NCBI GenBank assembly: GCA_963734725.1
Contig: CAVTIX010000009.1
Coordinates: 669,979 to 733,978 of the forward strand
Reading direction: 5' to 3'
Length of the DNA stretch: 64,000 nt
Source: DASXKD01 sp963734725
GTDB lineage: Bacteria > Actinomycetota > Actinomycetes > Streptosporangiales > Streptosporangiaceae
Made by a program: the position numbers and the translations under genes. This document shows positions 7,701 to 15,535 of this stretch, piece by piece (the stretch's first letter is position 1; each line of letters opens with the position of its first letter). The notes beneath the pieces are model-generated. The model did not search any database and was not told where the DNA came from. It worked only from the letters and a program-made list of their open reading frames with translations.

Positions 7701-10059
7701 GGTAGGCGCGGGTGGTCTTGGTGATCTTCTCAGTCGGGAAGTCGGCAAAACAGATGGAGATGTCCATCGCTGTGATCACCAGCTCGGTGATCCGCTCGAA
7801 CCGCGCTATATCGAATTCATCGGAATCGCTTAGGAATTTCAGCAGATTAATACTCGCCAAATTACACGACGAGTTATCCAAATGGACGTATTCGGAACAC
7901 GGATTACTTGCGGTAATTCGACCAGTTTCCGGACACGTATGCCAATTGTTAATTGTATCGTCGTATTGAATTCCTGGATCAGCGCATTCCCAGGCGGCCT
8001 GCGCCATCTTTCGGAACAGGCCCTTCGCGTCGACTGTCTCGAGGACCTCGCCGGTCATCCTGGCCGCGAGGCCGAAGGTGCTGCCCTTCTCCACGGCCCG
8101 CATGAACTCATCGGATACCCGCACCGAGTTGTTCGCGTTCTGGTACTGGACGCTGGTGATGTCCTTGCCACCGAGATCCATGTCGAACCCGGCATCGCGC
8201 AGGACGCGGATCTTTTCCTCTTCCCGCGCCTTGGTCTCGATGAATTCCTCAACATCGGGGTGGTCTACGTCGAGAACGACCATCTTGGCGGCTCGGCGGG
8301 TGGCGCCGCCCGACTTGATCGTCCCCGCGGACGCGTCGGCGCCGCGCATGAACGAAACCGGCCCACTGGCCGTGCCGCCCGACGTGAGCAGCTCCTTGCT
8401 CGACCGGATGCGCGAGAGGTTGACGCCAGAACCCGACCCGCCCTTGAAGATCAGGCCTTCTTCCTTGTACCAATCCAGGATCGAGTCCATCGTGTCGTCA
8501 ACCGACAGGATGAAGCAGTTGTGCACCCTCAGGCCGCCGGAGAGGTACTCACCGCTCTCGGTCTGTATGTCGTAGACCTCCATCGAGCCAAGTGGCTCAA
8601 TCCGCGCGATCTGCAGGCGCTTGGTGTCGCTCGCGGCAAGCCCCGGAAGCCCGAAGCTGCTCTCCAGCTTGGTTGCCTTCACTGGCTCCACGAAGCCGAT
8701 TTCATCGGCAAAGATCCGCCGGTCGCCGGTCGTCTGGATGCGAAGCGCCCAGCAGCCGTGCCGGTTCGACCGAGAATCCTTCTTGAAGCTAACGCGGGCA
8801 TAGATCCCGAAACGCAGCAGCAGGCTCTGCATCCCCCGGATGAGCCGCTCGGAAATCATGTCGACTTCCACGACTGTGGACGCCGTACGAGCGGAGACGA
8901 AGCCCTCCGCCTGGAAGACGCTCCGCAGGTACGCCGCCACGACGGGAAGCGGCGCGGTGTAGAGGCATTCTGGGACGACCATGTCCACGCCACGTGTCAT
9001 CAGGTCCCAGCGCTCCACGAAGGCCCGGAGAGCCTCGCCGTAGAGCCTGGTGCGGCGGCAGTCAAGCTGCGTGTCCTGGGTCTGGACGCTCCGCTCATGG
9101 CGGTGGATTTCGGGGAAGACAGTATCGAGCGCTGAGGTGACCCAGGCCAGTTCCGCATCGGTGACAGTCATCGCCTCGATGGTCAGCGATTGGTTCGTGC
9201 CGGAGTCGTACTGGCCCACGAAGCCGTCGGACTGGAGCCAACCAGCGAGCACAGCTTCTGCCACTTCTCGCGTATCGATCTCCGCTTCGCCGAAAGACGG
9301 CCGACGGTGCCATTGCAGCTGGTCTCCAGGGCGAAGTCCACCAGCTGGGACGAAGCGGCCCGAAGCGGTGTCGGTTGCCCGCCAGACCAGGTGGTCTGCG
9401 GTCACGTCCAACGTGTATCCCGCGCTGGTGTGCAGCCGGAGCACGTCTTTCACGCCGTTCGCCTTGGCGGCCACGATCTTCGTCACGCCTGCAGCGTCGT
9501 AAACCTTGGTGCCGAGGGCATTGCCCTCGACCAGCGCGCCGATGGGGACAAGCCCGGCTGGGGTGCTGACCAGTGCGCTGTAAGGCTGGCACGCTGAGAC
9601 CTGCTGCGGGGAGTTGGTGCCGACGTTGAACCAGACGGGCGAGTTGAAGCTGAAGATCTGGTGGACCAGCGCGTGCTTGAGCTCGTGGTCGAAGATCTCC
9701 GCGTCCTTGGGGGTGGCAAAGTAGCCGTGCTGGCGGCCCGCCTCGGTGTATGTGCCGACGACGCGGTCGACGAGCTGCTTGAGGCTCCACTCCCGCTGGG
9801 ACGTCCCGACCGCGCCACGGAAGTACTTGGTGGTCACGATGTTGGCGGCATTCACGGACCAGGAATCGGGGAACTCCACTCCGTGCTGCTCGAAGTTGAC
9901 CGTGCCGTCACGCCAGTTGGTCATGACGACATCGCGGCGTTCCCAGGTGACCTCGTCGTAGGGATGAACTCCCTCGCGGGTGTGGATGCGCTGGATCGTG
10001 AGACCCTTCTGCGCCTTCCCGCCACCACGCGACGTGGCACCACTCGCCGTCTCGGTCAT
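4777..10059 (-). CDS. nrdJ: B12-dependent (class II) ribonucleotide reductase with two inteins
   Basis: The enzyme reduces ribonucleotides to deoxyribonucleotides using adenosylcobalamin. The 1760-residue precursor contains two inteins (residues 157-514 and 908-1338); after splicing the enzyme is 971 residues, normal for actinobacterial NrdJ. Visible landmarks are the redox cysteine C515 in SACFILS (formed by splicing), the NPCSE active-site cysteine C721, the PTG-TIG loop interrupted by intein 2, and a C-terminal zinc-ribbon tail (CLICGTK ... CYVCEGCG) at 1734-1753. Residues 1490-1525 and 1640-1730 are low-complexity linkers. The start ATG follows a GGAAGGGGGA. nrdR lies 79 nt upstream on the same strand, and the pair is likely one operon repressed by NrdR when dATP is high. 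No cobalamin riboswitch was seen. Confidence 0.97.
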   Translation of the reverse strand: MTETASGATSRGGGKAQKGLTIQRIHTREGVHPYDEVTWERRDVVMTNWRDGTVNFEQHGVEFPDSWSVNAANIVTTKYFRGAVGTSQREWSLKQLVDRVVGTYTEAGRQHGYFATPKDAEIFDHELKHALVHQIFSFNSPVWFNVGTNSPQQVSACQPYSALVSTPAGLVPIGALVEGNALGTKVYDAAGVTKIVAAKANGVKDVLRLHTSAGYTLDVTADHLVWRATDTASGRFVPAGGLRPGDQLQWHRRPSFGEAEIDTREVAEAVLAGWLQSDGFVGQYDSGTNQSLTIEAMTVTDAELAWVTSALDTVFPEIHRHERSVQTQDTQLDCRRTRLYGEALRAFVERWDLMTRGVDMVVPECLYTAPLPVVAAYLRSVFQAEGFVSARTASTVVEVDMISERLIRGMQSLLLRFGIYARVSFKKDSRSNRHGCWALRIQTTGDRRIFADEIGFVEPVKATKLESSFGLPGLAASDTKRLQIARIEPLGSMEVYDIQTESGEYLSGGLRVHNCFILSVDDTMDSILDWYKEEGLIFKGGSGSGVNLSRIRSSKELLTSGGTASGPVSFMRGADASAGTIKSGGATRRAAKMVVLDVDHPDVEEFIETKAREEEKIRVLRDAGFDMDLGGKDITSVQYQNANNSVRVSDEFMRAVEKGSTFGLAARMTGEVLETVDAKGLFRKMAQAAWECADPGIQYDDTINNWHTCPETGRITASNPCSEYVHLDNSSCNLASINLLKFLSDSDEFDIARFERITELVITAMDISICFADFPTEKITKTTRAYRQLGIGYANLGALLMATGHAYDSEDGRSIAAAITSLMTGTAYRRSAELAAVVGPYDGYERNASAHQRVMRKHADASAQIKTLGGIDEAIHAAANAAWQKCLALGEANGYRNAQASLLAPTGCLTPDSMVTTDRGLVRLGELGDVYGDRWQGLDLAVSTDEGPRRATKFFVNGEEPTRLIRTEGGYQIQGTLTHRIKIIVPETSEWQWRRLADLAPGDLVPLQMGTMVGEPRSVPLPVLDQAYWTGDQYLRVPDVITAELAELVGYFMGDGSLHAKGIRLCVADDDMDVVERLSVLSKELFGITPAVTACEGYREVTLRSVRVARWWEAAGFAKELPEDGHSGKGWVPRIPSAILEANDPVIYAAFLRGLFEADGTVLAGVPSVTTAHADFAGEIRSLLLVLGLAATTRQTTSGWGGDVFQVRLRNIDHALNFDEVVGFIGERKARLMVALEPGSSAKKDLLFLPGQVWQDTAPTGHPRHDTIMQSLRKTSGGVPRMLVRRLFEETRDARLGAALGYLFERVAANEDGGVQPTYDLSVPDNVTYVANGMVSHNTIGLMMDCDTTGVEPDLALVKFKKLVGGGSMQIVNRTVPRALKGLGYQDEQIEAITEYIAEHGHVVDAPGLRPEHYEVFDCAMGERAISPMGHVRMMAAVQPGLSGAISKTVNMPESATIEDIEKIYFEGWKLGLKALAIYRDNCKVGQPLSDARKKTSTAPAPAAEPVREVRPVRRRLPRQRPASVTRFSVSGAEGYMTVSKYPDDGVGEVFLKLGKQGSTLAGVMDAFSMAISISLQYGVPLEKWVEKFTNMRFEPAGVTDDPDIRIASSVMDYVFRRLALDHLPYDTRSELGILSAAERAAQLAGEDPGAVAAEDMDPAEMAQSAPRERQPEPPAHREQAAGRAESPQPSAPGRPERQEPPTSPRNDQTAAGPHSSTELLESHQGRTADAPLCLICGTKMRPAGSCYVCEGCGATSGCS
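6046..7338 (-). mobile_element. NrdJ intein 2 with LAGLIDADG endonuclease
   Basis: Residues 908-1338 (431 aa). The insert begins with Cys (CLTPDSMVTTDRG) and ends ANGMVSHN before Thr, the +1 nucleophile of the downstream extein. Block B is GTLTHRIK. The two endonuclease repeats are LVGYFMGDGSL (about 1048-1058) and LRGLFEADGTV (about 1152-1162), both keeping the acidic residue, so homing activity looks intact. Removing it restores LLAPTG-TIGLMMDCD, the conserved substrate-binding loop of class II reductases. All splice-junction residues needed for a standard class 1 mechanism are present. Confidence 0.93.
8518..9591 (-). mobile_element. NrdJ intein 1 with LAGLIDADG endonuclease
   Basis: Residues 157-514 (358 aa). 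It starts CQPYSALVSTPAG, has block B DVTADHLVW, and ends SGGLRVHN before extein Cys515. The endonuclease motifs are VLAGWLQSDGF (about 270-280) and VAAYLRSVFQAEGF (about 374-387); both retain acidic residues. The +1 Cys used for splicing is also the conserved redox cysteine of the reductase (SA-CFILS), so an unspliced protein cannot be active. Intein 1 and intein 2 differ in sequence and length and are therefore independent acquisitions. Confidence 0.93.
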
Positions 10060-10138
10060 GTCGTCCCCCTTCCGGAGTCCGCCCGGACCCCTTGCGGGCC
10101 TATGGCCAGGCCCATGCCGATAATTTCGTATGCCCTGG

Positions 10139-10624
10139 TCAGGGCGTCAGCGCGCGAGTGTCGCCGTGCCCGGCACCGTTGCGTGCCGAACGCAGCGCCC
10201 CAATCTCTTGCTCAAAGTCATCTAGGGACTCGAACCCCCGGTAAACCGAGGCGAACCGCATGTAGGCGACCTCATCCAGCTCCTGCAGCGGGCGCAGGAT
10301 CGCAAGCCCCACTTCGTGCGAAGACACCTCCGCGCAGCCGCGCGAGCGCATCTCGTCTTCGACCTGCTGGGCAAGGATGGCCAGCTGGTCCTCCGTGACG
10401 GGCCTGCCCTGGCAGGCCCGTCGCACGCCGTTGACGATCTTGTCACGGGTGAACGGCTCCGTGGCCCCGCTCCGCTTGCCCACCATCAGGATCACCGTTT
10501 CCTGGGTGGTGAACCTGCGCCCGCACGAGGGGCACGCCCGCCGACGGCGGATCGCGGCGCCGTCGTCGGCAGTGCGGCTGTCCATGACGCGGCTGTCCGG
10601 GTTCCTGCAGTATGGACAGAACAC
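10139..10624 (-). CDS. nrdR: Transcriptional repressor NrdR
   Basis: 161 residues. The N-terminal zinc ribbon FCPYCRNPDSRVMDSR ... CPSCGRRFTTQE carries the two CxxC pairs that bind zinc and DNA; an ATP-cone domain follows (about 47-137: VGKRSGATEPFTRDKIVNGV ...). NrdR senses ATP/dATP and represses ribonucleotide reductase genes. The GTG at 10624 is chosen because the family starts at the zinc ribbon and GGGAGGTGA lies just upstream; a longer reading frame exists but has no homologous sequence. It is the first gene of the nrdR-nrdJ operon, with paired NrdR boxes 42-90 nt upstream. Confidence 0.95.
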   Translation of the reverse strand: MFCPYCRNPDSRVMDSRTADDGAAIRRRRACPSCGRRFTTQETVILMVGKRSGATEPFTRDKIVNGVRRACQGRPVTEDQLAILAQQVEDEMRSRGCAEVSSHEVGLAILRPLQELDEVAYMRFASVYRGFESLDDFEQEIGALRSARNGAGHGDTRALTP

Positions 10625-10665
10625 GCGATCACCTCCCGCACCGACCACGGAGCCGGTTCCTGTGA

Positions 10666-10713
10666 ACACAACTTGTGGATGAACCACACTGTTGTAACTA
10701 CTACATGTTGTGT
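10666..10713. promoter_or_regulatory. Tandem NrdR boxes
   Basis: Two partly palindromic 16-mers: 10666-10681 (core CACAACTTGTG) and 10698-10713 (reverse strand ACACAACATGTAGTAG, close to the consensus acaCwAtATaTwGtgt). Their centres are 32 bp apart, the spacing seen in functional NrdR operators, where tandem boxes sit on the same DNA face. They lie directly upstream of nrdR, so autoregulation of nrdR-nrdJ is expected. Confidence 0.75.
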
Positions 10714-10913
10714 CTACCGCAGAACGATCCCCGGCGCAATACCCGCCACGCGGCAACGCCGGATTCCCTTCGATTTCGGCTATGCGCCGGCGTGGCGCCC
10801 AGTCGTGCCCGGCGTGGCGGCGGTCGTGCCCGGCGTGCCGGGGACCGCCAGCGTGCCAGGCGCTGTCAGGGTGCCGGGGCAGGGCTGCGTAGCCGCAGTG
10901 GCGGGCCGGGCGG

Positions 10914-11744
10914 TCAGCCGCGGGGCAGCCACAGGCGCTGGCCGGGCTGGACCGACGTGCCGTGCAGGGCGTTGATGTCGATGATCTCCTGCATGACGGC
11001 GCGCGGGTCGCCTGCCGGGTCGGCGTGCGTCGCGATCGTCCACAGGCTCTCGCCTGGCTGGACCACCATCGAACGCAGGCTGTGATACACAGCGCCCGCG
11101 GGCGAGCCGCTGCCGGCTGCCTCGGCCCTGGCCGTCCCGGCCAGCCAGGCGAGCGCTGCCACCAGCACCACACAAGCCGTGATGAGTGCTGCGACCACTA
11201 TCCGGCCGCGCCGGGTCAGCCGGACCCGGGTCCGGACCGTCCGGGCCTGCGCCGTTTCTGGCAAGGCCACGCCGGACCGCGTGACGCCGGGCCGCGCCAT
11301 CTGGCCGCGCGTGAGCCGCGCGCCCTGGGGCCGGGCCGCGCCGGGCGGCGCCGCCTGGCCCCGCGTGAGCCGCGCGCCCTGGGGCCGGGCCACGCCGGGC
11401 GGCGCGGTCTCGGGCCGCGCCGTCTCGGGCCGCACTCCCCGAGAGCCCGTGGCCTGGGGTGGCACAGCCTGAGAACCCCTGGCCTTCGATGGCGCCACGT
11501 GACCCTGTGCCGGGGCCGCTCCCCTCGCCGCAGGCGGGGCTGCTTTCGATGGCTGCGGCGGGGGAACCACGGTCAGGTGCCGGGTTCTCTGCCCTGCTGC
11601 CCCATTCCGTCGTCGTGATGTCGCCGGGCCTGGCCGCCGCTCACCCGCCGTCACGGTTTGCTGGCCCGGCGTGCCTGCCGCCAGTGGGCGCCCGCGTGTC
11701 GCCCCGGCGCGCCGCCTCTGCTCTCCCGCGGTCATCACGCTCAT
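10914..11744 (-). CDS. LysM-domain membrane protein, SOS division-inhibitor-like (ChiZ/DivS position)
   Basis: 276 residues: a long basic, Pro/Ala-rich cytoplasmic region (1-180) with internal repeats of ARPQGARLTRGQ at about 119-145, one transmembrane helix (about 182-204, IVVAALITACVVLVAALAWL) and a C-terminal LysM domain (about 227-275, VVQPGESLWTIATHA ... PGQRLWLPRG) outside the cell. Its position between nrdR and divergent lexA is that of M. tuberculosis Rv2719c and Corynebacterium divS, SOS-induced cell division inhibitors. A LexA box lies 18 nt upstream, supporting the same role. Sequence similarity beyond LysM cannot be judged here. A second ATG three codons in is an alternative start. 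Confidence 0.85.
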   Translation of the reverse strand: MSVMTAGEQRRRAGATRGRPLAAGTPGQQTVTAGERRPGPATSRRRNGAAGQRTRHLTVVPPPQPSKAAPPAARGAAPAQGHVAPSKARGSQAVPPQATGSRGVRPETARPETAPPGVARPQGARLTRGQAAPPGAARPQGARLTRGQMARPGVTRSGVALPETAQARTVRTRVRLTRRGRIVVAALITACVVLVAALAWLAGTARAEAAGSGSPAGAVYHSLRSMVVQPGESLWTIATHADPAGDPRAVMQEIIDINALHGTSVQPGQRLWLPRG

Positions 11745-11761
11745 CGTGGGCCCCTCTCTGC

Positions 11762-11777
11762 TCGAACGAGAGTTCTA
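11762..11777. promoter_or_regulatory. LexA (SOS) box of the LysM gene
   Basis: TCGAACGAGAGTTCTA has the actinobacterial SOS core GAAC-N4-GTTC in perfect form. It is 18 nt upstream of the LysM gene start, where LexA binding would block transcription. Confidence 0.85.
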
Positions 11778-11864
11778 TCGCACTACTGTTCGATCAGACT
11801 ATAGTTCGATCGAATGCTCGTACGATTCTGTTGTACCCGTGGCGTACGACATTTTTGCGGCGCG

Positions 11865-11880
11865 TCGAACAGATGTTTGA
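11865..11880. promoter_or_regulatory. LexA (SOS) box of lexA
   Basis: TCGAACAGATGTTTGA matches TCGAAC-N4-GTTCGA at all but one position of the right half. It lies 64 nt upstream of lexA and supports autoregulation. The 85 nt between the two boxes is AT-rich for this genome and must hold both divergent promoters. Confidence 0.85.
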
Positions 11881-11943
11881 TGTATAGGGCGGCAAGCGCT
11901 AACGTCGGCACAGTAGTCAGGCACGAGTTCCGGAGGTGAGCAC

Positions 11944-12732
11944 ATGGGCCGCAGCGTGGAGAGCGACGCGCCGCCCGGGGAAGGCACGGTAAGGCCCAAA
12001 GGCAAACCGGGCCGCAAGCCCAAGGGAAGCGTTCCCCTGGTGGTTGCGGAGATGCCCGAAGAGCCGGACCCGAACCACGTGCTCACCTGGCGGCAGCGGA
12101 AGGTCTTGCAGGTGATCAGGGACTCCGTGCAGCGCCGCGGCTATCCCCCGTCGATGCGGGAGATTGGTGAGGCGGTCGGCCTGACCAGCACCTCCAGCGT
12201 CTCGTACCAGCTTTCGACACTGCAGAGCAAGGGCTACCTGCGCCGGGACGCCGGGCGTCCGCGCACGGTGGAGGTGCGCCTGCCAGGGCACCCTGCCATC
12301 CGCCCCGAGGCCGAGGAGTCGGTCCAGGCCCGCCCGGCCCTCGACATCGCCTCCCAGGACGCCGCGTACGTGCCGTTGGTCGGCCGGATCGCCGCTGGTG
12401 GCCCGATCCTGGCCGATGAAGCCATCGAGGACATCTTCCCGCTGCCAAAGCAGCTGGTCGGCAACGGAACGCTGTTCCTGCTGAAGGTCACCGGAGACTC
12501 CATGATCAACGCCGCGATCGCGGACTCGGACTGGGTCGTGGTCCGGCAGCAGCCCGACGCGGAGAACGGAGATATCGTCGCCGCGATGATCGAGGGTGAG
12601 GCCACCGTCAAGACGCTCAAGCGGTCAGACGGCCACGTCTGGCTGATGCCGCACAACCCGGCCTACGCTCCGATTCCCGGCGACGACGCCACCATCCTCG
12701 GCAAGATCGTGGCGGTGCTCCGGCGGGTTTAA
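11944..12732 (+). CDS. lexA: SOS repressor LexA
   Basis: 262 residues. The winged-helix DNA-binding domain (about 46-112) contains the recognition segment GLTSTSSVSYQLSTLQSKGY. The C-terminal latent protease has the cleavage site Ala151-Gly152 (RIAAGGP), the nucleophile Ser186 (GDSM) and the general base Lys223 (EATVKTLK). RecA filaments trigger self-cleavage and release of SOS genes. The first 45 residues are a basic extension (PGRKPKG), longer than in E. coli but usual in actinomycetes. The ATG follows GGAGGTGAGCAC. Divergent from the LysM gene; the shared region carries two LexA boxes. Confidence 0.97.
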   Translation: MGRSVESDAPPGEGTVRPKGKPGRKPKGSVPLVVAEMPEEPDPNHVLTWRQRKVLQVIRDSVQRRGYPPSMREIGEAVGLTSTSSVSYQLSTLQSKGYLRRDAGRPRTVEVRLPGHPAIRPEAEESVQARPALDIASQDAAYVPLVGRIAAGGPILADEAIEDIFPLPKQLVGNGTLFLLKVTGDSMINAAIADSDWVVVRQQPDAENGDIVAAMIEGEATVKTLKRSDGHVWLMPHNPAYAPIPGDDATILGKIVAVLRRV

Positions 12733-12925
12733 AGGGAGTGGGACTGCTCCTCGACCTATCGGTCGCCTTCGCCGAAGCCCACTCGCCTAGTGCTAACCGG
12801 GGGCCGAGCCCCCGGAACCCACCATGGCGTCGGCTCGGGTTGCTGAGTGACGTTCCGTCGGCTTAGGTCAGCCGCGATGCTCCTCGCTGGCTACATCATC
12901 CGGCTCACGCGTTGGTTTGGGCGGC

Positions 12926-15409
12926 TCAGGCTGGGACTATGTTGACCAGGCGCGGCGGCACGACGATGACCCTCCCCACGCCCCGGCCTGCCAGCGCCCG
13001 GGCTACCCCCGGCGCGGCCAGCGCCAGTTCACGCAGATCATCCTCACCGATGCCGGGCGGGACCTCCAGGCGGTCGCGGACCTTGCCGGCCACCTGCACC
13101 ACGCAGGTCACGGCCTCCTGGACCAGCAGCGCCTGATCAGCCACCGGCCACCCGGCCAGCGCCACCGACGGCGCCTCACCTAGCAGTTCCCATGCCTCCT
13201 CGGCCGTGTAGGGCGCGAAGATCGACAGCAGGATGGCCAGCGTTTGCGCGGCCTCGCGGACGGCGGGGTCGCCCGGCCCGGGACCAGAGTCGATGGCGCG
13301 CCTGGCCGCGGTGGTCAACTCCATCAGCCGGGCCACCGCCACGTTCAGCCGTGCGCCTTCCACCAGCCGCGTGACCTCGTCGATCGTGCGGTGCGTGACC
13401 TTGCGCAGGTCCGTATCCCCCGGGCCGGTCGCTGGTTCCGCGGCGCCGACGTCGGCCGCCACCCGCCATACCCGGCCCAGGAACTTGCCCGACGCCTCCG
13501 GATTCACGTCCGCCCAATCGACGTCGTCCTCCGGCGGGCTGGCGAAGATCATCGTCAGCCGGATGGCATCGACTCCGTGCGCGGCCAGTTGCTCCGCCAG
13601 GTCCACGCCGTTGCCCAGCGACTTGGACATGGCGCGCCCACGGTTGATCACCTGTCCCTGGTTGATCAGCGAGGTGAACGGCTCGATGAAGTCGATCATC
13701 CCCATGTCGTACAGGACCTTGACGAAGAACCGGGAGTACAGCAGGTGCAGGATCGCGTGCTCGACACCGCCGACATACAGGTCCACGGGCGCCCAGCGGC
13801 GGACCGCCTCCACCTCGAACGGGCCGTGCTCGTAATGGGGTGAGCAGTACCGCAGGAAGTACCAGGACGAGTCCACGAACGTGTCCATGGTGTCGGTGTC
13901 GCGCTTGGCGGGCCCGCCGCACTTGGGGCACTCGGTGTTGACCCAGTCGGTCGCCGCCGCCAGCGGCGACACCCCGCGGGGGGCCAGGTCCTGACCGCGC
14001 AGGTCCGGCAGCACCACGGGCAGCTGGTCGTCGGGGACGGGAACCTCGCCACAGCCGTCGCAGTAGATGATCGGAATGGGCGTGCCCCAGAACCGCTGCC
14101 TGGACACCAGCCAATCACGCAGCCGGAAGCTCACCGCCGCGCGGCCCTGGTCCCGCTCCGCCAGGATCTCGGTGATCCGCGCGATCGCGTCCGCCTTGGC
14201 CAGGCCGTTGATCGGCCCGGAGTTGACCAGCGTGCCGTCTCCCGGGGTGGCGATGCCGGTCTGCGCGGGATCCGCTCCGCCGGTGTCCACCACCGGCACC
14301 ACCGGCAGGCCGTAGGTGCGCGCGAAATCCAGGTCACGCTGGTCGTGCGCGGGCACGGCCATGATCGCCCCGGTGCCGTAGTCGGGCAGCACGTAGTCGG
14401 CAGCCCAGACCGGGATGCGCTCGCCGTTGACCGGGTTGATGGCGTACCTGCCCAGGAAGACACCCGTCTTCGGCCGGTCCGCCGACTGGCGCTCGATATC
14501 GGTCAGCTTGCGGACCTGGGTCAGGTACTCCTCCAGCGCCTCGCGGTGCTCGGGCGCGCACACCTCCTCGGCCAGCGGCGAGTCGGCCGCGACGACGAAG
14601 AACGTGGCCCCGTACAGCGTGTCCGGGCGGGTGGTGAAAACCGTGACCGGCTCGTTCCTGCCCTCAATGGGGAACTCGATCTCCGCCCCTTCGGACCTGC
14701 CGATCCAATTGCGCTGCATCAGCAGCACCCGGTCGGGCCACTTGCTGGTCAGTGGCTCCATGTCGGCCAGCAGCCGGTCCGCGTATTCGGTGATCTTGAA
14801 GTACCACTGGGTCAGCAGCCGCCTGATGACCTCGGACCCGCAGCGCTCGCACCTCCCGGCGATGACCTGCTCGTTGGCCAGCACGGTCTGGTCCACGGGA
14901 CACCAGTTGACGTAGCCGCCCTTGCGGTAGGCCAGGCCACGCTCGTAGAAGCGCAGGAACAGCCACTGGTTCCAGCGGTAGTACTCCGGGTCGCACGTCT
15001 GGAGCCGGCGCGACCAGTCGAATGACACCGCGTACCGCCGGAACGAGGCGGCCTGGACCTCGATGTTCGCGTACGTCCAGTCGGCCGGGTGCGAGTTCTT
15101 CCTGATCGCGGCGTTCTCCGCGGGCAGGCCGAAGGCGTCCCAGCCGATCGGGTGCAGCACGTTATGCCCGCGCTCGAAGTAGTAGCGGGCAATCGCGTCC
15201 GCGATTGCGTAGGCCTCGGCATGCCCCATGTGCAGGTCCCCGGAGGGATAGGGGAACATGTCCAGCAGGTAGGTGCGCGGCCTGGGGTCATCCGGGTCGT
15301 CGCTGGCCCGGAACAGATCCATTGCGGCCCAGCGCGACTGCCACTTCTTCTGGATATCGCGCGGATCAAAGTGCTGCTGTGCCCGCTCGGCACTATCGGC
15401 GGCTGTCAT
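12926..15409 (-). CDS. leuS: Leucyl-tRNA synthetase
   Basis: 827 residues, full length for the family. It charges tRNA-Leu with leucine. The class I signatures are HMGH (residues 60-63, in FPYPSGDLHMGHAEAY) and AMSKSLGN near 590, with the CP1 editing domain between (GTGAIMAVPAHDQRD ...) and CxxC zinc pairs in the ZN-1 and ZN-2 inserts (CERCG, CDGCGEVPV, CPKCG). The ATG at 15409 is preceded by AAGGAA. The leader upstream encodes a Leu-Leu-Leu peptide followed by a terminator hairpin, so transcription is probably attenuated according to leucyl-tRNA supply. Confidence 0.97.
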   Translation of the reverse strand: MTAADSAERAQQHFDPRDIQKKWQSRWAAMDLFRASDDPDDPRPRTYLLDMFPYPSGDLHMGHAEAYAIADAIARYYFERGHNVLHPIGWDAFGLPAENAAIRKNSHPADWTYANIEVQAASFRRYAVSFDWSRRLQTCDPEYYRWNQWLFLRFYERGLAYRKGGYVNWCPVDQTVLANEQVIAGRCERCGSEVIRRLLTQWYFKITEYADRLLADMEPLTSKWPDRVLLMQRNWIGRSEGAEIEFPIEGRNEPVTVFTTRPDTLYGATFFVVAADSPLAEEVCAPEHREALEEYLTQVRKLTDIERQSADRPKTGVFLGRYAINPVNGERIPVWAADYVLPDYGTGAIMAVPAHDQRDLDFARTYGLPVVPVVDTGGADPAQTGIATPGDGTLVNSGPINGLAKADAIARITEILAERDQGRAAVSFRLRDWLVSRQRFWGTPIPIIYCDGCGEVPVPDDQLPVVLPDLRGQDLAPRGVSPLAAATDWVNTECPKCGGPAKRDTDTMDTFVDSSWYFLRYCSPHYEHGPFEVEAVRRWAPVDLYVGGVEHAILHLLYSRFFVKVLYDMGMIDFIEPFTSLINQGQVINRGRAMSKSLGNGVDLAEQLAAHGVDAIRLTMIFASPPEDDVDWADVNPEASGKFLGRVWRVAADVGAAEPATGPGDTDLRKVTHRTIDEVTRLVEGARLNVAVARLMELTTAARRAIDSGPGPGDPAVREAAQTLAILLSIFAPYTAEEAWELLGEAPSVALAGWPVADQALLVQEAVTCVVQVAGKVRDRLEVPPGIGEDDLRELALAAPGVARALAGRGVGRVIVVPPRLVNIVPA

Positions 15410-15449
15410 GGCTTTTCCTTACCCGTGAGTCGGTCGTGCTCCGGCAACT

Positions 15450-15506
15450 AAAAAGCCCCCCGGTCACGAGGGGCAGCCGCGCCAACGACGGATCGGTCGG
15501 CGCGGC
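15450..15506 (-). promoter_or_regulatory. leuS attenuator: hairpin plus intrinsic terminator
   Basis: Read on the minus strand, a stem GCCGCGCC:GGCGCGGC (15499-15506 with 15476-15483) starts at the leader stop codon, and is followed by a second stem (GCCCC, 15470-15474, with GGGGC, 15455-15459) and five Us (15450-15454), a proper intrinsic terminator inside the 5' UTR. TCGGTTG within the leader Leu codons can pair with CGACCGA just after the first stem arm, giving an alternative fold. Complete mutual exclusion between folds is less clear than at trpS, but a terminator between promoter and leuS argues for regulation. Confidence 0.6.
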
Positions 15507-15535
15507 TAGGTAAGGAGCAACCGAGCGGAACGCAT
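15506..15535 (-). CDS. leuS leader peptide, nine codons with three Leu
   Basis: ATG CGT TCC GCT CGG TTG CTC CTT ACC TAG encodes MRSARLLLT. Three successive leucine codons, using three different codons, sit eight bases before the stop and just upstream of the attenuator stems. GGTG lies shortly upstream of the ATG as a weak ribosome-binding site. In ribosome-mediated attenuation a ribosome stalled at these codons when leucyl-tRNA is scarce would favour read-through into leuS. The gene is inferred from its position and composition. Confidence 0.65.
   Translation of the reverse strand: MRSARLLLT

Noticed and set aside
4777..10059. Intein ORFs read as separate genes or as gene fusion
   Set aside because: The frame is continuous and the flanks join exactly to form NrdJ; splice residues are complete at both inteins.
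10625..10913. Cobalamin riboswitch before nrdR-nrdJ
   Set aside because: No B12-box-like sequence is seen; the region shows NrdR boxes instead, enough to explain control.
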